This document shows, in pieces, positions 38,260-49,452 of a stretch of DNA of 64,000 bases. The first letter of the stretch is position 1; every line of letters begins with the position of its first letter. The stretch comes from Solanum dulcamara (lineage: Eukaryota > Streptophyta > Magnoliopsida > Solanales > Solanaceae). Position numbers and translations under genes: made by a program. The stretch is from the NCBI RefSeq assembly GCF_947179165.1, contig NC_077238.1, forward strand, positions 41,283,793 through 41,347,792, written 5' to 3'. Under the pieces are notes generated by a model that did no database searches, was not told the DNA's origin, and saw only the letters and a list, made by a program, of their open reading frames with translations.

Positions 38260-38999
38260 AGTTACCTGATGGCATAGGAAATAGGTGAGGATATTTCTTC
38301 TTCATCTCGCCTTCTGCCTCCCAGGTTATTTCTTCTTGGTTATTGTTCTGCCACGAAACCTTGACAAAAGGTACATCTTTGGTGCATAATCTTCTCACCA
38401 GCTGATCTAAAATGGCTACGATCTATTCTTCGTAAGATAGCTCATCCGTTATCTGCACTTCTTCTATAGGGAATATTCTGGAGGGATCCCCAATACATTT
38501 ACGAAGCATAGACACATGAAATACCAGGTGCACTGCCTCCAGATCGAAGGGTAAGTCTAGATCATAGGCGACTTCGCCTATCCTCCAGGCAATGTGATAA
38601 GGTCCGATATACCGCGGGCTAAGATTACCCTTTTTGCCAAACCTCATCACCCTTTTTATAGGCGACACCTTCAGAAATACCCAGTCGCCAATCTAAAACT
38701 CTAGTGGTCGACATCGCTTATCTGCATATGATTTCTGTCGACTTTGAGTAGCCAATAACCGCTAGAATAAGCTTTACTTCGACTGTTTTTTGTACCATAT
38801 CTGGCCCAATTAATTTAGTCTCACCCACATCGAACCAACCAATTGAGGATCTGCACTTCCTACCATACAAGGCTTCATATGGTGCCATTTGAATGCTGGA
38901 ATGGTAGCTATTATTGTAAGCAAATTCAATAAGTGGAAAATGGTTGTCCCAGCTACCTTTGAAATCAATTACATAGACCTGCAATATATCTTTCAGCAT
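38260..38999 (-). pseudogene. W pol C-terminus: integrase tail and chromodomain-like region
   Basis: Readable pieces: 38999-38718 (integrase end: YVIDFKGSWDNHFPLIEFAY, NNSYHSSIQMAPYEALYGRK), 38668-38423 (MSPIKRVMRFGKKGNLSPRY, LEAVHLVFHVSMLRKCIGDP), then the tail through 38314 into the repeated part (AILDQLVRRL, FVKVSWQNN, ITWEAEGEMKKKYPHLF). The final residues continue into array unit 9, which proves which unit is the original internal end. Frame changes occur near 38720, and there are stops between the pieces. Confidence 0.82.
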
Positions 39000-39530
39000 T
39001 TGAATAGTGCGCTCGGCCTATCCATCGGATTGAGGATGAAACACAGTGCTAAGACTCACCTGAGTCCCTAATCCTTCTTGGAATGACCTCTAGAAGTTAG
39101 CCATAAACTGGGCACCTCTTGTTGTTATAATGGATACAGGAACTCCATGAGCCTTACTATCTTTTTAATATACAATCTAACATAATCCTCAACCGAATAC
39201 GTAGTTTTGACAGGAAGAAAATAGGCTGATTTTATTAGTCTATCAATAATAACCAAATAGAATCATACTTGCGTGGAGTGCGCGGTAATCCTGTAATGAA
39301 ATCCATATTAATTCTTTCCTATTTCCAAGTAGGAACTTCTATTTTTTGTAATAATCCAGCGGGTTTTTGATGCTCGATCTTAACTTGCTGATAATTTGGA
39401 CACTGACCAATAAACTCTGCAATGTCTCTTTTCATCCTGTCCCACAATATAAATATTTGATGTCATAATATATTTTAGTGGATCAGAATGAATAGAATAC
39501 TGACCAATATGTGGTTCGCCCATAATTTGC
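39000..39530 (-). pseudogene. W integrase core and zinc finger, badly broken
   Basis: No long open frame, but the landmarks can be read. The first catalytic Asp (IIDRL) is preceded by a one-base loss. The ISDRG motif reads ITTRG, so the second Asp is gone. The codon before the AERTIQ glutamate block is a stop (CAG to TAG type). Integrase from this copy would be inactive. Confidence 0.7.
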
Positions 39531-39532
39531 TG

Positions 39533-40039
39533 TCACAGCCCTGTAACGTCGGGCACACATATCCTGTCTTCACATAAAAATACCCCATCTGATAAAATTT
39601 TGAACTGAGTCCTTTCCTTGTTAAGAGCCATATCCCTGTACTGCAGCAAATTGGGATCCTCGAACTGACGCCGTTTTACCTCTTCCATAAGTGATGATTC
39701 AGCAATATTTCGGACAGAAATCCCGGTATCTCCAGAGTCGGCCAAATGAACTCTAAGACTGGCTAACTGATGAATCTCACGAACCAATTCTTTCTTATCT
39801 GGTGGCACCTGAGTCAAATTACCCATTTACTTGCAGCTAAGTGCATCAGCTACCACATTGGCTTTCCCCGGATGATACAAAATATCGACATCATAATCTT
39901 TCAATAATTCCAACAATCTTCGCTGCCATAAATTTAGCTCTTTTTGCTTAAAAATATACTGGAGGCTCTTGTGGCACATATAAATATCAATGTGGACCCC
40001 ATACAAGTAATGCCACCATATCTTTAAGGCATGAATCAT
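39533..40039 (-). pseudogene. W RNase H end and linker to integrase
   Basis: 40039-39827 carries [21 protein letters not shown] and [15 protein letters not shown]; the usual TDHKSL has become MCHKSL, so one catalytic Asp is lost. 39826-39533 is the linker typical of Gypsy pol (MGNLTQVPPDKKELVREIHQ, LLQYRDMAL, FKILSDGVFLCEDRICVPD), in the same frame. Confidence 0.8.
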
Positions 40040-40090
40040 CGTGGCTAATTCTAGATCATGAGTGGGATAATTTCTTTTATACGGTCTGAG

Positions 40091-40477
40091 CTATCGGGAA
40101 GCATAAACTATGAGTCGACAATGCTGCATTAACACACAACCTATCCTAATACCAGAAGTATCACAATAAATGACATACCCATCTGACCTCTTTGGAAGGG
40201 CTAAAACTAGAGCTGTAATTAATTTTTCCTTCAGCAACCAAAAGTTGCTTTCACAAGCGTCAGTCCAATGAAATTTGGCTGCCTTCTGAGTTAGCTTTGT
40301 TAAGGATACCACAATAGAAGCAAAATTCTCTACAAATCTTCTGTAATACCTGGCTAACCCCAGAAATCTACGCACCTCTGTCGGTGTGGTAGGCCTGGGC
40401 AAATTCTGTACAACCTCTATCCTCTGTGTATCGACCTGAATGTCACCTGCTCCGACAATATGCCCCAGAAATGCCAC
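40091..40477 (-). pseudogene. W RT connection and RNase H start
   Basis: 128 codons: MAFLGHIVGAGDIQVDTQRI, FLGLARYYRRFVENFASI, LTKLTQKAAKFHWTDACE, then the RNase H start with YCDTS. Same frame as 40825-40577, separated by a stop region. It matches X1 at 18360-17980. Confidence 0.82.
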
Positions 40478-40576
40478 AGAGGTTAACTAGAATTCACATT
40501 TAGAGAATTTAGCATATAATTTTTGTTGCTGAAGTATGCCGAGTACTGTCCTCACATGATCGGAATGCTCTTCTGC

Positions 40577-41100
40577 TTATTGTGAGTAAATCAAAAGGTC
40601 ATCAATAAATACAATCACGAACATGTCAAGGTATGGCCGAAATACCTGATTCATCAAATCCATAAACATAGCTAGGGCATTAGTCAGCACAAAAGACATC
40701 ACCTTGAATTCATAATGTCTGTACCGGGTCCTAAAAGCAGTTTTTGGAATATCTGCCTCCCGTACCCGTACCTGATAGTAGCCCAAGCGTAAATCGATCT
40801 TTAAAAAATATTTGGAACCCTGCAACTAATCAAATAAATGGTCAATCCGAGGGAGGGGATATTTATTCTTTATAGTCACCTTATTTAATTGTTTGTAGTC
40901 AATACATATCCGCAATGACCCATCTTTCTTCCTTACAAATAATACCGGTGCTCCCTAGGGCGATGTGTTAGGCCTAATAAAGCCTTTGTCTAATAAGTCT
41001 TTCAGTTGCTCCTTCAATTCTTTTAATTTCGCTGGCGCCATTCTATACGGAGGGATAGATAAAGGTTGAGTATCCATCAGCAAATCTATCAGGAACTCTA
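40577..41100 (-). pseudogene. W reverse transcriptase core
   Basis: 40825-40577 holds [34 protein letters not shown] and [10 protein letters not shown], so the catalytic Asp pair is intact. Conserved first-domain sequence ([14 protein letters not shown] and KKDGS-type blocks) can be followed to about 41040 through stops. The Gly of the SFGLTNAP motif is Val here. Confidence 0.82.
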
Positions 41101-41690
41101 CCTCCCGTTCAGGGGAAAACCTGGAAGCTCATCTGGAAATACATCTGGAATTTATTAACTACCGAAACTGACGGGAGAACGGGTGTCTCGGCTTTAGTAT
41201 CATGTACATGAATTAAATGATAAATATAGCCTTTTTGAATCATCTTTTTAGCCTTGAGGTATGAAATAAACTTACCCCTCAGCGATGCTGTACTCCCTAT
41301 CCACTTCATTACTGGTTCCCCTGGAAACTGAAATCGAACTACCTTTTCCGGTAGTTAACATTAGCATAATAGGAAGCTAACCAGTCCATACCCTAATAAT
41401 ATCAAATTCTATCATATCTAATTCCACCAAGTCAGCTTTAGTGCAACGATCACATATAATCACCAAACAATCCTTATATACCTGCCTCGCTATAATAAAA
41501 TCCCCAACTGGTGTAGCTACTTCAAATGGCTCTATAGGTTCAGGAGGTATCCCGATTTTTCCAGCAACGAGCAGAGAGATATATGATAAAGTAGATCCTG
41601 GATCAATCAATGCATATATAGATCGAGAGAAAACTAATAGTGTACCTGTGATAACATTTGGTGATGCCTCCTGGTCCTAGTGGCTAGCCA
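41101..41690 (-). pseudogene. W aspartic protease region
   Basis: 41610-41377 reads MIDPGSTLSYISLLVAGKIG, where DSG-type is usual (Ser to Pro), followed by DLVELDMIEFDII. 41309-41109 (MKWIGSTASLRGKFISYLKA) is the linker toward RT, in another frame. The protease is probably inactive. Confidence 0.78.
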
Positions 41691-43053
41691 ATGCATATAT
41701 GTGGTTCGAAGGACTACTAGAATCAGAAACTCTACCACGGCCTCGACCGCGGCCAGCCGATGCTGGCACACCTCATCCCATAAGACGTGCAGTTGGTGGG
41801 GTAGACAATAAACTAACAGCTAATCCTATCGGCTGAACTATGCCACTGGATCCACTCGCCAAAGGACAATCTCGCATGATATGGCCTTGACGGCCGTAAG
41901 AAAAACAAGCTCATGTAGCTTGGTAACACTCTCTAGGATGTGATCTCCCACAATAAGAACACCAGGGTATAGGGGGCCTGGACTGGCCTGCACCTCTGCT
42001 CGTCTGCGGACCTAATGCTCTAGAACTCTGGCCGGCCCCAGACGGCCCTACGCCACCAAATCGTCTGCGTACTCCGTCCTAATGGAGAAAGATACCTACT
42101 GGACTGTTGCTGAAGATGCCTGCCTCAGAAATCTCAAGAATATCCTGCTAATCTAGACCTCTTAGGCAGCCTCCTATCACGATCTTTGCCTGAAGGATCT
42201 CCCCTGTGTCGTTCCTCCATACCCTGCACGTAGGCCTGTAGTTAGCCAATATCCATACCAACCTAAGATGCCATCGCCATAGAGTTGTCAACCAAATAAT
42301 AATCCAACCCTATCATGTATCGATGCATGTTGTCATATATATCAACTACAATAGTAGGTGCATATCGAACCAAAGAATCAAACTCCAAGCTATACTCTCG
42401 AACACTCATGCCTCGCTGCCTCAACTGTAAAAATCTATCAAATCTCGCGCGCTGCAACTCTGGAGACAAAAAGTGGCTGAGGAAGGCAGCTACGAACTCA
42501 TCCCACACATCTAGGGAAGCACCCTCACCTCTAGACAGCTCCCAATACTCGTACCAATTAACCGCAACATGCCGCAACCTGTGTGAAGCTAACTCAACAA
42601 ACTCGGTCTTAGAAGCCCTGACTAGTCTCAATGAGCGCTGTATCTGTCAAATAAAATCTTGGGGGTCTTTCTCGGGCTTAGACCCAAAAAATTCTAAAGG
42701 ATTACATGTCAGGAAATCACGGACCCTCAAGCTATCATACCCATCATCATAATCACCTCTTTGCCCATGTCTGCGGGTCTAACCCGCTACTATCATCATT
42801 AGCAGCTGCATAACCTCCCTAAGCACCTTACCCTCTGCCCCAGGCTGAGGAGCTGGAGGGTCGAGTGCTGGATCCTCTGGAGCTAATGGGGGAGCTGCTC
42901 CAGGATCCTCCGATGGTAGTGTAGCAGAACCCTCCGACTGGGGCATAACATCGGGATACTCTGAGCACAAGCTCGGGTAACTCTCATCATCTGACTAGTC
43001 TCTCCAACTACCGCTTTGCCCTTCTGTGCCGTCATCTCCTTCTTCGAAGGCAT
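41691..43053 (-). pseudogene. W gag
   Basis: The likely start is the ATG at 43053 (MPSKKEMTAQKGKAVV). A Pro/Ala-rich segment follows (42970-42779), then the capsid-like part (42631-42263: VWDEFVAAFLSHFLSPELQR, LQLRQRGMSVREYSLEFDSL). A degraded double zinc knuckle lies near 41960-41880: CSYCGRSHPREC, a stop, then a second knuckle in which a Cys is Tyr. Its sequence is clearly different from gag of X1, X2 and Y, so W belongs to a different family. Confidence 0.8.
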
Positions 43054-43241
43054 CACTGAAAAAAACACAATAGCCGATCAGGAAAAAATCAGCCTAATAG
43101 CACAACTTTATCGCCACGATCTAAGATTCAAAGGAAGGTAACACCATAAATGTCCTATAGCCTCCTATTTATAGATGTGGTGCACAACACACCGATAAAA
43201 AAGACTCTACGAGACACGACCGATAGACATTCCGAGGATAA

Positions 43242-43258
43242 ACTGCTTTGATACTACT
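43242..43258 (-). promoter_or_regulatory. primer binding site of W (tRNA-Met type)
   Basis: The minus strand reads AGTAGTATCAAAGCAG just inside the 5' LTR end at 43261. It resembles TGGTATCAAAGC with one change. Confidence 0.7.
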
Positions 43259-43260
43259 TT

Positions 43261-46144
43261 TGTCATGACCCAGCCCCGTAGGTCGCGACTAGCGTCCTAT
43301 CTGAACACCACATAAACTTACATACTGATTTTTCATATTATAAAAGAATTTCGATTGAGTCTGCTTTATTTAATCAGAATTGTAAACAAGTATTATCTTA
43401 AGTGGTCGCGCGTGTAGAAAATATCATATTCAACAAAAGGGCGACGGAATGCACATCGTCGGATAGGTGCATATATACATACAAGTATGTGGACTGATTT
43501 TTCCATTATAACGTAAGGGACCGCATTAAGACACCAGTCATAAACAGATGAACACACACGACTCATGACCCATACGTATGTTTATAGGTCTCTATAGACC
43601 ATAGCAGAAACATATGATAGGACAGGGCCCCACCATACCCGAATGGTCAAATATATACAGATGCATATACATAGGGAAGCCATATACCAAAATGCGGGCT
43701 CCGAGTCAAGGAGCACTCTATAATAGCAGAAGGTGTGTAACCTACATGGATGGATCACGAACGTCGGTACCTGTGGGCATGAAATGCAGTCCCCCCGCAG
43801 AAGGGGGGTTAGTACAAAATATGTACTAAATATATAAAGTATAAAATATAGAGAATCTCAACCTTAACCGAAAGGAAAGGTAAAGATGCAAATACAAACC
43901 AGGGCATCAAAATCTGTACGGAAACGTATGTACATAATGCAAATAAAAATCATGCCTACGGCTCAGGAACGTGGTCACCACCCCAACGCTGGTACCACAA
44001 CACATCATACTTTGGAAGGTTTCAAATCTCCATACAAACCCCGAACATATCATATCTTCACAACACGTCGTATCATCAGAACATATCATATGCAATATCA
44101 TATCATAACACCATAAATGGTGCCCGGCCTCATGGTGGGGTCTTGGGATCCATAACACATCATACTGCTGAATATATTATAAGGCATACGATTACAAAGT
44201 CGGCCCGAGCTCCGGTGAACGATGTCACAGTAGTATGCACGAACAGAGTAGTGAGAAACTAATGCAGCATATATACATATATCAAGCATTTCCAAAGTTA
44301 TATTTACAATTTCAAAGTGGGTAGTAGAACATAAGGGATGGTTAAGACATTATTTTTTTATAGGAAAAATCATAGGCAAAAGTTTTCCCTCTATGTTGTA
44401 AAATAATAACTAAGTAGAACAATTTAGGTGAATTTTAGAGTTAGTGGGCCCACCTTCGGCCGAGCCGAGGTGGCATACATGAATTTCAAATATTTGGCTC
44501 TACGGAGTCATCTATCAAGGTTGTAGGATGATCCGATCTCACAAGTAAAAGTTATGGATGTTTGCACGTTTCTTTTCAATATACATAGGTTTAAGTTTAA
44601 TTTTACTAAAAGGATTTGTAGGAAATTTAAACTCGGATTTCCATGGATAGGATTTCCCTTGAAGCTCAAATTAAGACTTATTACACCTAAGGCATGCCAA
44701 AAGAAGGAAAGGAAGAGCTTTACATACCTTATCCGCTTCTTAGGCTCACTCAAACTCAACTACCGTTTTCTCCGAACTCTACAAATGGTCACAATTGCCA
44801 ATTGAAAGTTATAAGCCTTTAAGAGTTCAATTTCTAGTCCTTACTAGTCTATAAAAATTTGGGCAGCACCTCCTCTATAAATTCAACATCCCCGAGAATC
44901 TAACTCGGCCAAAATATCAACAACAACAATACCGACAACATCAACAATCACTATAAAATACATTATAACACTAATAGTCTTTCTTCTTCTTCTTCTTTCT
45001 TCTTTCTCTTCTTTCTTTTTATTACATAAAGCAATAATTTCTACTCCAACTTCACACCTTGCCACTAATATCAATATTTCATATTCACTCACTAACTAAT
45101 TTGAAACCATTTAGACATAACTCAAAAGAAATTAACATTATTCCATACAATATACCAAAAATTCCACTAAAACCATAATTCATCCAAAACTTCTACGAAC
45201 ACAAGGAAACTACCAAATGGCATTACCTTCTTCCAAATTCATTAAGGATGACAATAATTTCCATAATAGAATTCTACTTCCATAATTACGTATAAACTAT
45301 ACTAAATTCACATAATTCCCTATAACAACTTATAACCAATTTTGAGGTTCTCTAGAATCATGAAACTATTAATTACACCGTAACCGCCATAACAACACCA
45401 CTAACAAGCTAAATAAAGTTTAATTCCTCTTCTCCCAACCATCACCCCACACGGCAACACACACCCACTTGCACCCCATATGGTCACACACGCATACATC
45501 ACAATTATATGGTTTTTACTTAATTCTACTAACTACAACACACCCACTTCTTCCATAATATGAGAAGATGGAATTCTTACCTTATTCTTCAAATTTTAAC
45601 TTGCCACAAACGTAGTTTTCTCACTTAATTAATTATGCCACATTGAAGAGGGCCTCAAACTTGACAAGAATTCAAGAAGGCAAGATTTTTGGATCAAATT
45701 TGAAGAACTTAGAATTTTTCCTCTCTTTTTTTAGTTTCTGTCTCTTCTTCTCTTGAAGATGACTTAGCTCTCTTTTTGGACTCTTGAACTTTGTAGATAC
45801 ATATATACTAAATAGATGATGGGCCACTTAATTAATGAACTAAATTTCCAAGACTTGGGCCATTTCTTCTGTTGGGCCTCAATTCTTCTATTACTATTGT
45901 TATTATGAGAGCCCAAACTACTTTATTGTAATTATTATTATTTAAGCCCAAAAGCTACAAGTTTTCTCTCTTTTTATAATTCACAAACTAATCTCCAAAA
46001 TTCTCAATTTTACCCTCGGCCTTCTTTCGTATTTCCACATTAATATTTTTCCATAAACATCACACCAATCTTAAATAAAATAAATGACAAACTCATTCCT
46101 TGCAAACTAATTTTTTTGAATGCGCCAAAGTGTGGGATGTAATA
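43261..46144 (-). repeat. 5' LTR of W
   Basis: 2884 bp, single copy with no tandem units, so it shows the state before amplification. The inner end is TGTCATGACC. The outer end reads GGATGTAATA on the + strand, so the sense start is TATTACATCC; the usual TG has mutated to TA. The region equivalent to the array unit is 44924-46144. Confidence 0.88.
43791..43808 (-). other. conserved G/C hairpin in W 5' LTR
   Basis: CCCCCC, a six-base loop, GGGGGG. Partner of 24454-24471 and 2660-2676. Confidence 0.6.
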
Positions 46145-46149
46145 GTAAC
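46145..46149. other. target-site duplication of W, right copy
   Basis: GTAAC, identical to 23918-23922. Confidence 0.85.
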
Positions 46150-46847
46150 AAAGTGATCGAAACCCCAAAGGGGCTCCAACTAAGACTCTTCACATATCAT
46201 AAGCTTACGTAAGGTAAAGTAAATGCGGAATTATTATAAGAGAATCTAAACCATGATTCATAATGAAGAATGTAACTCGACAATATAGACTCAAATATTT
46301 GTCCAACTAATGCCTCTAATCATGAACATGGACAGGGCTAAGACATGTCCAAAGCTCACCCTTAAAATAAAAGAAATAGATGTCTTTGAAAGTAAAAAAA
46401 CATGTCATGAATAGTCCTCGATAGATGAGGACTCACCACAACTTCGCTGATAAGAAAGCTCTACTAGCCATGTAGATGGATATGATTCTCAACCTCAACT
46501 TCTATATTATGAGACAATGTAGGAAAAAATATGTGTTAGTACGTTTGAATGTACTAAGTATGTGGGCATGACATGCAATATAAATTATAAGATACAATGA
46601 TCAAGAATATACATGATATAAAGGATAAGTAAAACCATGAAGAAAGTCATTATGATCAAGCATTTAAAAGATATAGTTGAAGATAGTAAAATAACATAAT
46701 AATCATATACATAGGTGGGATAGGAACCATAATCGGCAATAAGTCCATGCGAGCTATAACATGGAATCTTGTTGTCTCCCAATACAACGAAGAAAATGGA
46801 AATCTACTTGCCAAGGTAGGTTCTATCCCGCTAGGTAGATCATGTAC
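46150..46847 (-). repeat. LTR shared by X2 and X3, second piece
   Basis: Aligns with about 13900-14580 of the X1 LTR (for example GGGATAGGAACCATAA and CTACTTGCCAAGGTAG). It is interrupted on the left by W and on the right by Y at 46848. Two short open frames here are chance readings. Confidence 0.8.
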
Positions 46848-49238
46848 TGTAACACCCCCTAAAAAATATTGTATATGGTGTTTCAATTTTTGATAAAAAT
46901 AATATTTCTTTTATATTTTAGATATAACTTTTCATAGGATGATCCAAATTAGGTGATTCAAATTTCTAAATAACCCCAACATTATTACCTACAACATTGG
47001 TGCAGACCGTAGCTTAAGATTCAGAGGCTAATTAAGTCAAATAAATTATTTTTTTGCAAAACTTGGTCTTGTAATGAAATTTATTATTTGTAGAAGAAAA
47101 ATCATATCTCACAGTAGGATGCTCCAAATCAATTGATTCTTAAACTCTATGAAAGAATACTTCTATAGCTACAATTCATATGAGACATTAAATCCTAATT
47201 AGGAAGTCATCATGTTCAAACATAGCTCTAAAAAGGGTATTCTATAAAAAGAAAATTCATCTCACCAACCATAGAAGAGCTAGATTCATTTGACATCACT
47301 CATGACATTAGTAGTCCTCCATTTAACATCACCCATAACATCAAAATTCTCCATTAAATTTTCAAATTTTTCTTTATAATTATTTTAATTATTGTTAGGT
47401 CCCTCCTTCATATCTATAAATACCCACCTTATTTCAATATTTTATTCATCAATCTTTTTCAAGCAACTCTTCTCTCTATAAACTTATTTACTCATTCTCA
47501 AAATATATGTTAGTTCTTAATAGTGTAGAAATACTATTTCAGTGATTCATCTACTCAGAATAGTACATAAAATGCTCCGGCGAGGAAAAAAGGCTAAAAT
47601 TCAAGAGTATTCATTAAGTTCTTCGATTCTGAGTAAAGCTTCAGATTTCAGGTTTGTAAGGCTTCAATGAGAGTATTCCTTCCAATCTCATGTAAAAATT
47701 ATTTTGATTATATGATAAATTATATTTATTTACCCAATTATTTTCAAGCTTAACTCTAAGGTATGTGGGTGTTTATCCATGGATTCTTCCATCAATGTAG
47801 TCATAAAATCTTTCAACTAAATCTCTTGATTTCAAGTAATATTTTCTTACGGGTAATTCTTATTTCTACTTAATAACATGACTCATGGTTAAACTAATGA
47901 TTATTGATCTATTTTGATGTAAAATAATTTCATATATATGAATTGATGTTTTTTCAAGTGTTTTCTCTATTTAGCTCTTTACAGGTTCTTGAAATTCATG
48001 GTGAGTTATTTAAAGCATGATTTTTAATTAATGGATTTAAAAGTATTTATGCATATTCATTTACATACATGTTTGAAAGTTGAAGTGGTTTGAATCTACC
48101 TAGTTCTTCTATATTTTCAATGAGGTTTGACTTGAAAGCTTTGATTCCAAATGAATGTTTATGAAAGCAATGTGTATGATCAAAAGGGAGTCTTATGAAA
48201 TGAAAGAATGATGAAATTATATGAATGATGGATTCTTTATGCAATAAGGATAATTCTTGAATATTTGAATCACTAAAGATTTTAATGAGCTATTCCACCA
48301 AATGTGATGTTTTGAATTCTCAAGTTATATGTTATGACTATTTTGAAGTATTAAACTATATTGTGGGATTGACTTGGAATCGAATGTGTCATTGAGGTGG
48401 GATTCTGTAAGGGAATCTTAGTAGCAACCCCTTGTCTCATTAACTATGTAACAACATAGGATCCCTTGTAGGATTAGGCTAATGTATGCATGAAAGACCT
48501 TAAAGTTAAAGTTAAAGAATAAATATAAAGTTGACAGAGTTCTACCCTAGGCAAGTAGACTCCCCGGCCAACGTATGAGGTTATGTTGAATTCCATGTAA
48601 TAGCTCACATGGTCTTAATATCGGTTATAGTCAACTTCCCACAAATGAACATTTTAAAGGCTATTTACATGATTACTTATACATGAATATAGCCACATAT
48701 TAAATGATATCTACTTGATTACTCATTCATGCACTAATTTATATGTTTTACCTTATAAATGTCCTAAATATTTTACTTTGTAATGCTTGCCTACATACTT
48801 AGTACATTCAAAGTACTAACGCATATTGTTTTGCCTACATGATATAACCATGTAGGGATCGGCACTCCTTCTTGTTCTCCTTCATATGGCTAGTTGAGAT
48901 TTCATTTGAAGGCTACTTTGGTGAGTTCCCATGTTTCAGGAACAATATTCTCTTATCTTTCTAAATTATGATATGTTGAGATCTTTAGACACTTACTATG
49001 ACATTTCTTTATATTATAATTGAGGGTGAGCTAGGAACTTGTCTTGGACCCATTAAATCTAAAAGTTAGAGGTATTATTGAACATATGCAAGTTGAAGAT
49101 TTACTATTATAATTTTCGTTTGTTTATTTATTTTCATTACCTATAAAAGGCTAAAAGAATTCGAAGAGGTTTATTTGATGTACTTTCAGGTTCCTCATTC
49201 GTCATTTCATGTCTAGGCCCTAGGCTTGGGTCATGAGA
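46848..49238 (+). repeat. first LTR of Y
   Basis: 2391 bp from TGTAACACCC to TCATGAGA (final CA changed to GA). It aligns with 54193-56591 over its length with many substitutions, so Y is old. Confidence 0.88.
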
Positions 49239-49240
49239 AA

Positions 49241-49256
49241 TTTAGTATCAGAGCCT
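49241..49256 (+). promoter_or_regulatory. primer binding site of Y (tRNA-Met type)
   Basis: TTTAGTATCAGAGCC, matching TGGTATCAGAGCC apart from the start. Confidence 0.75.
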
Positions 49257-49452
49257 GAGGTTTTGAATATTCTTTGGAGTCCAATATACCGCGTCAAATA
49301 GGATCTTGTTTATGGTTGTGAAGTTCGCCATAACTATGAATGGGAGACTATGGGATGTTTAGGAAAGTTTTTACTTCTTTTAAATTCATGTCGTGCCTTA
49401 GAGTGTCCTAAGCTTTTCTCTATACAATGACCCATTTCATGTTCTCTAGATA

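Larger units (their letters stand above)
25588..38313 (-). repeat. nine-copy 1414-bp tandem array derived from W
   Basis: Units start at 25588, 27002, 28416, 29830, 31244, 32658, 34072, 35486 and 36900; total 12,726 bp, exactly 9 x 1414. In + coordinates each unit is 1224 bp of LTR (the sense-start part) then 190 bp of internal DNA: polypurine tract, 3' untranslated stretch and the last pol codons (GEMKKKYPHLFPMPSG). The internal side is continuous with intact pol at 38314; the LTR side is continuous with the rest of the LTR at 25587. Units differ at only about a dozen sites that I saw. Shared variants: T at 30390, 33218 and 34632 (units 4, 6, 7); A at 30786 and 37856 (units 4, 9); T at 33788 and 35202 (units 6, 7). 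Single-unit variants include 26117 (unit 1). Confidence 0.95.
23923..46144 (-). mobile_element. W: Ty3/Gypsy element with an internal 1414-bp tandem array
   Basis: 22,222 bp between exact GTAAC duplications. Minus-strand order: 5' LTR 46144-43261, primer site 43258-43242, gag from 43053, pol to about 38270, polypurine tract next to 38124, then nine 1414-bp units that merge into the 3' LTR (26811-23923). Without the eight extra units it would be about 10.9 kb, normal for a chromovirus with 2.9-kb LTRs (Tekay/Del-like, inferred). gag and pol are broken. The host DNA is an LTR of the X family, which rejoins seamlessly across the insertion. Confidence 0.9.

Noticed and set aside
25588..38313. CRISPR-like or gene-family array
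   Set aside because: Units are 1414 bp with no spacers and are made of LTR plus pol end; there is no cas gene, and the context is a plant genome.
25588..38313. Array as a pure assembly artefact
   Set aside because: Units carry private and partly shared variants at fixed offsets, which a simple duplicated contig would not give. The copy number may still be wrong and needs long reads.
42315..42752. 145-codon + strand ORF
   Set aside because: Antisense shadow of W gag.
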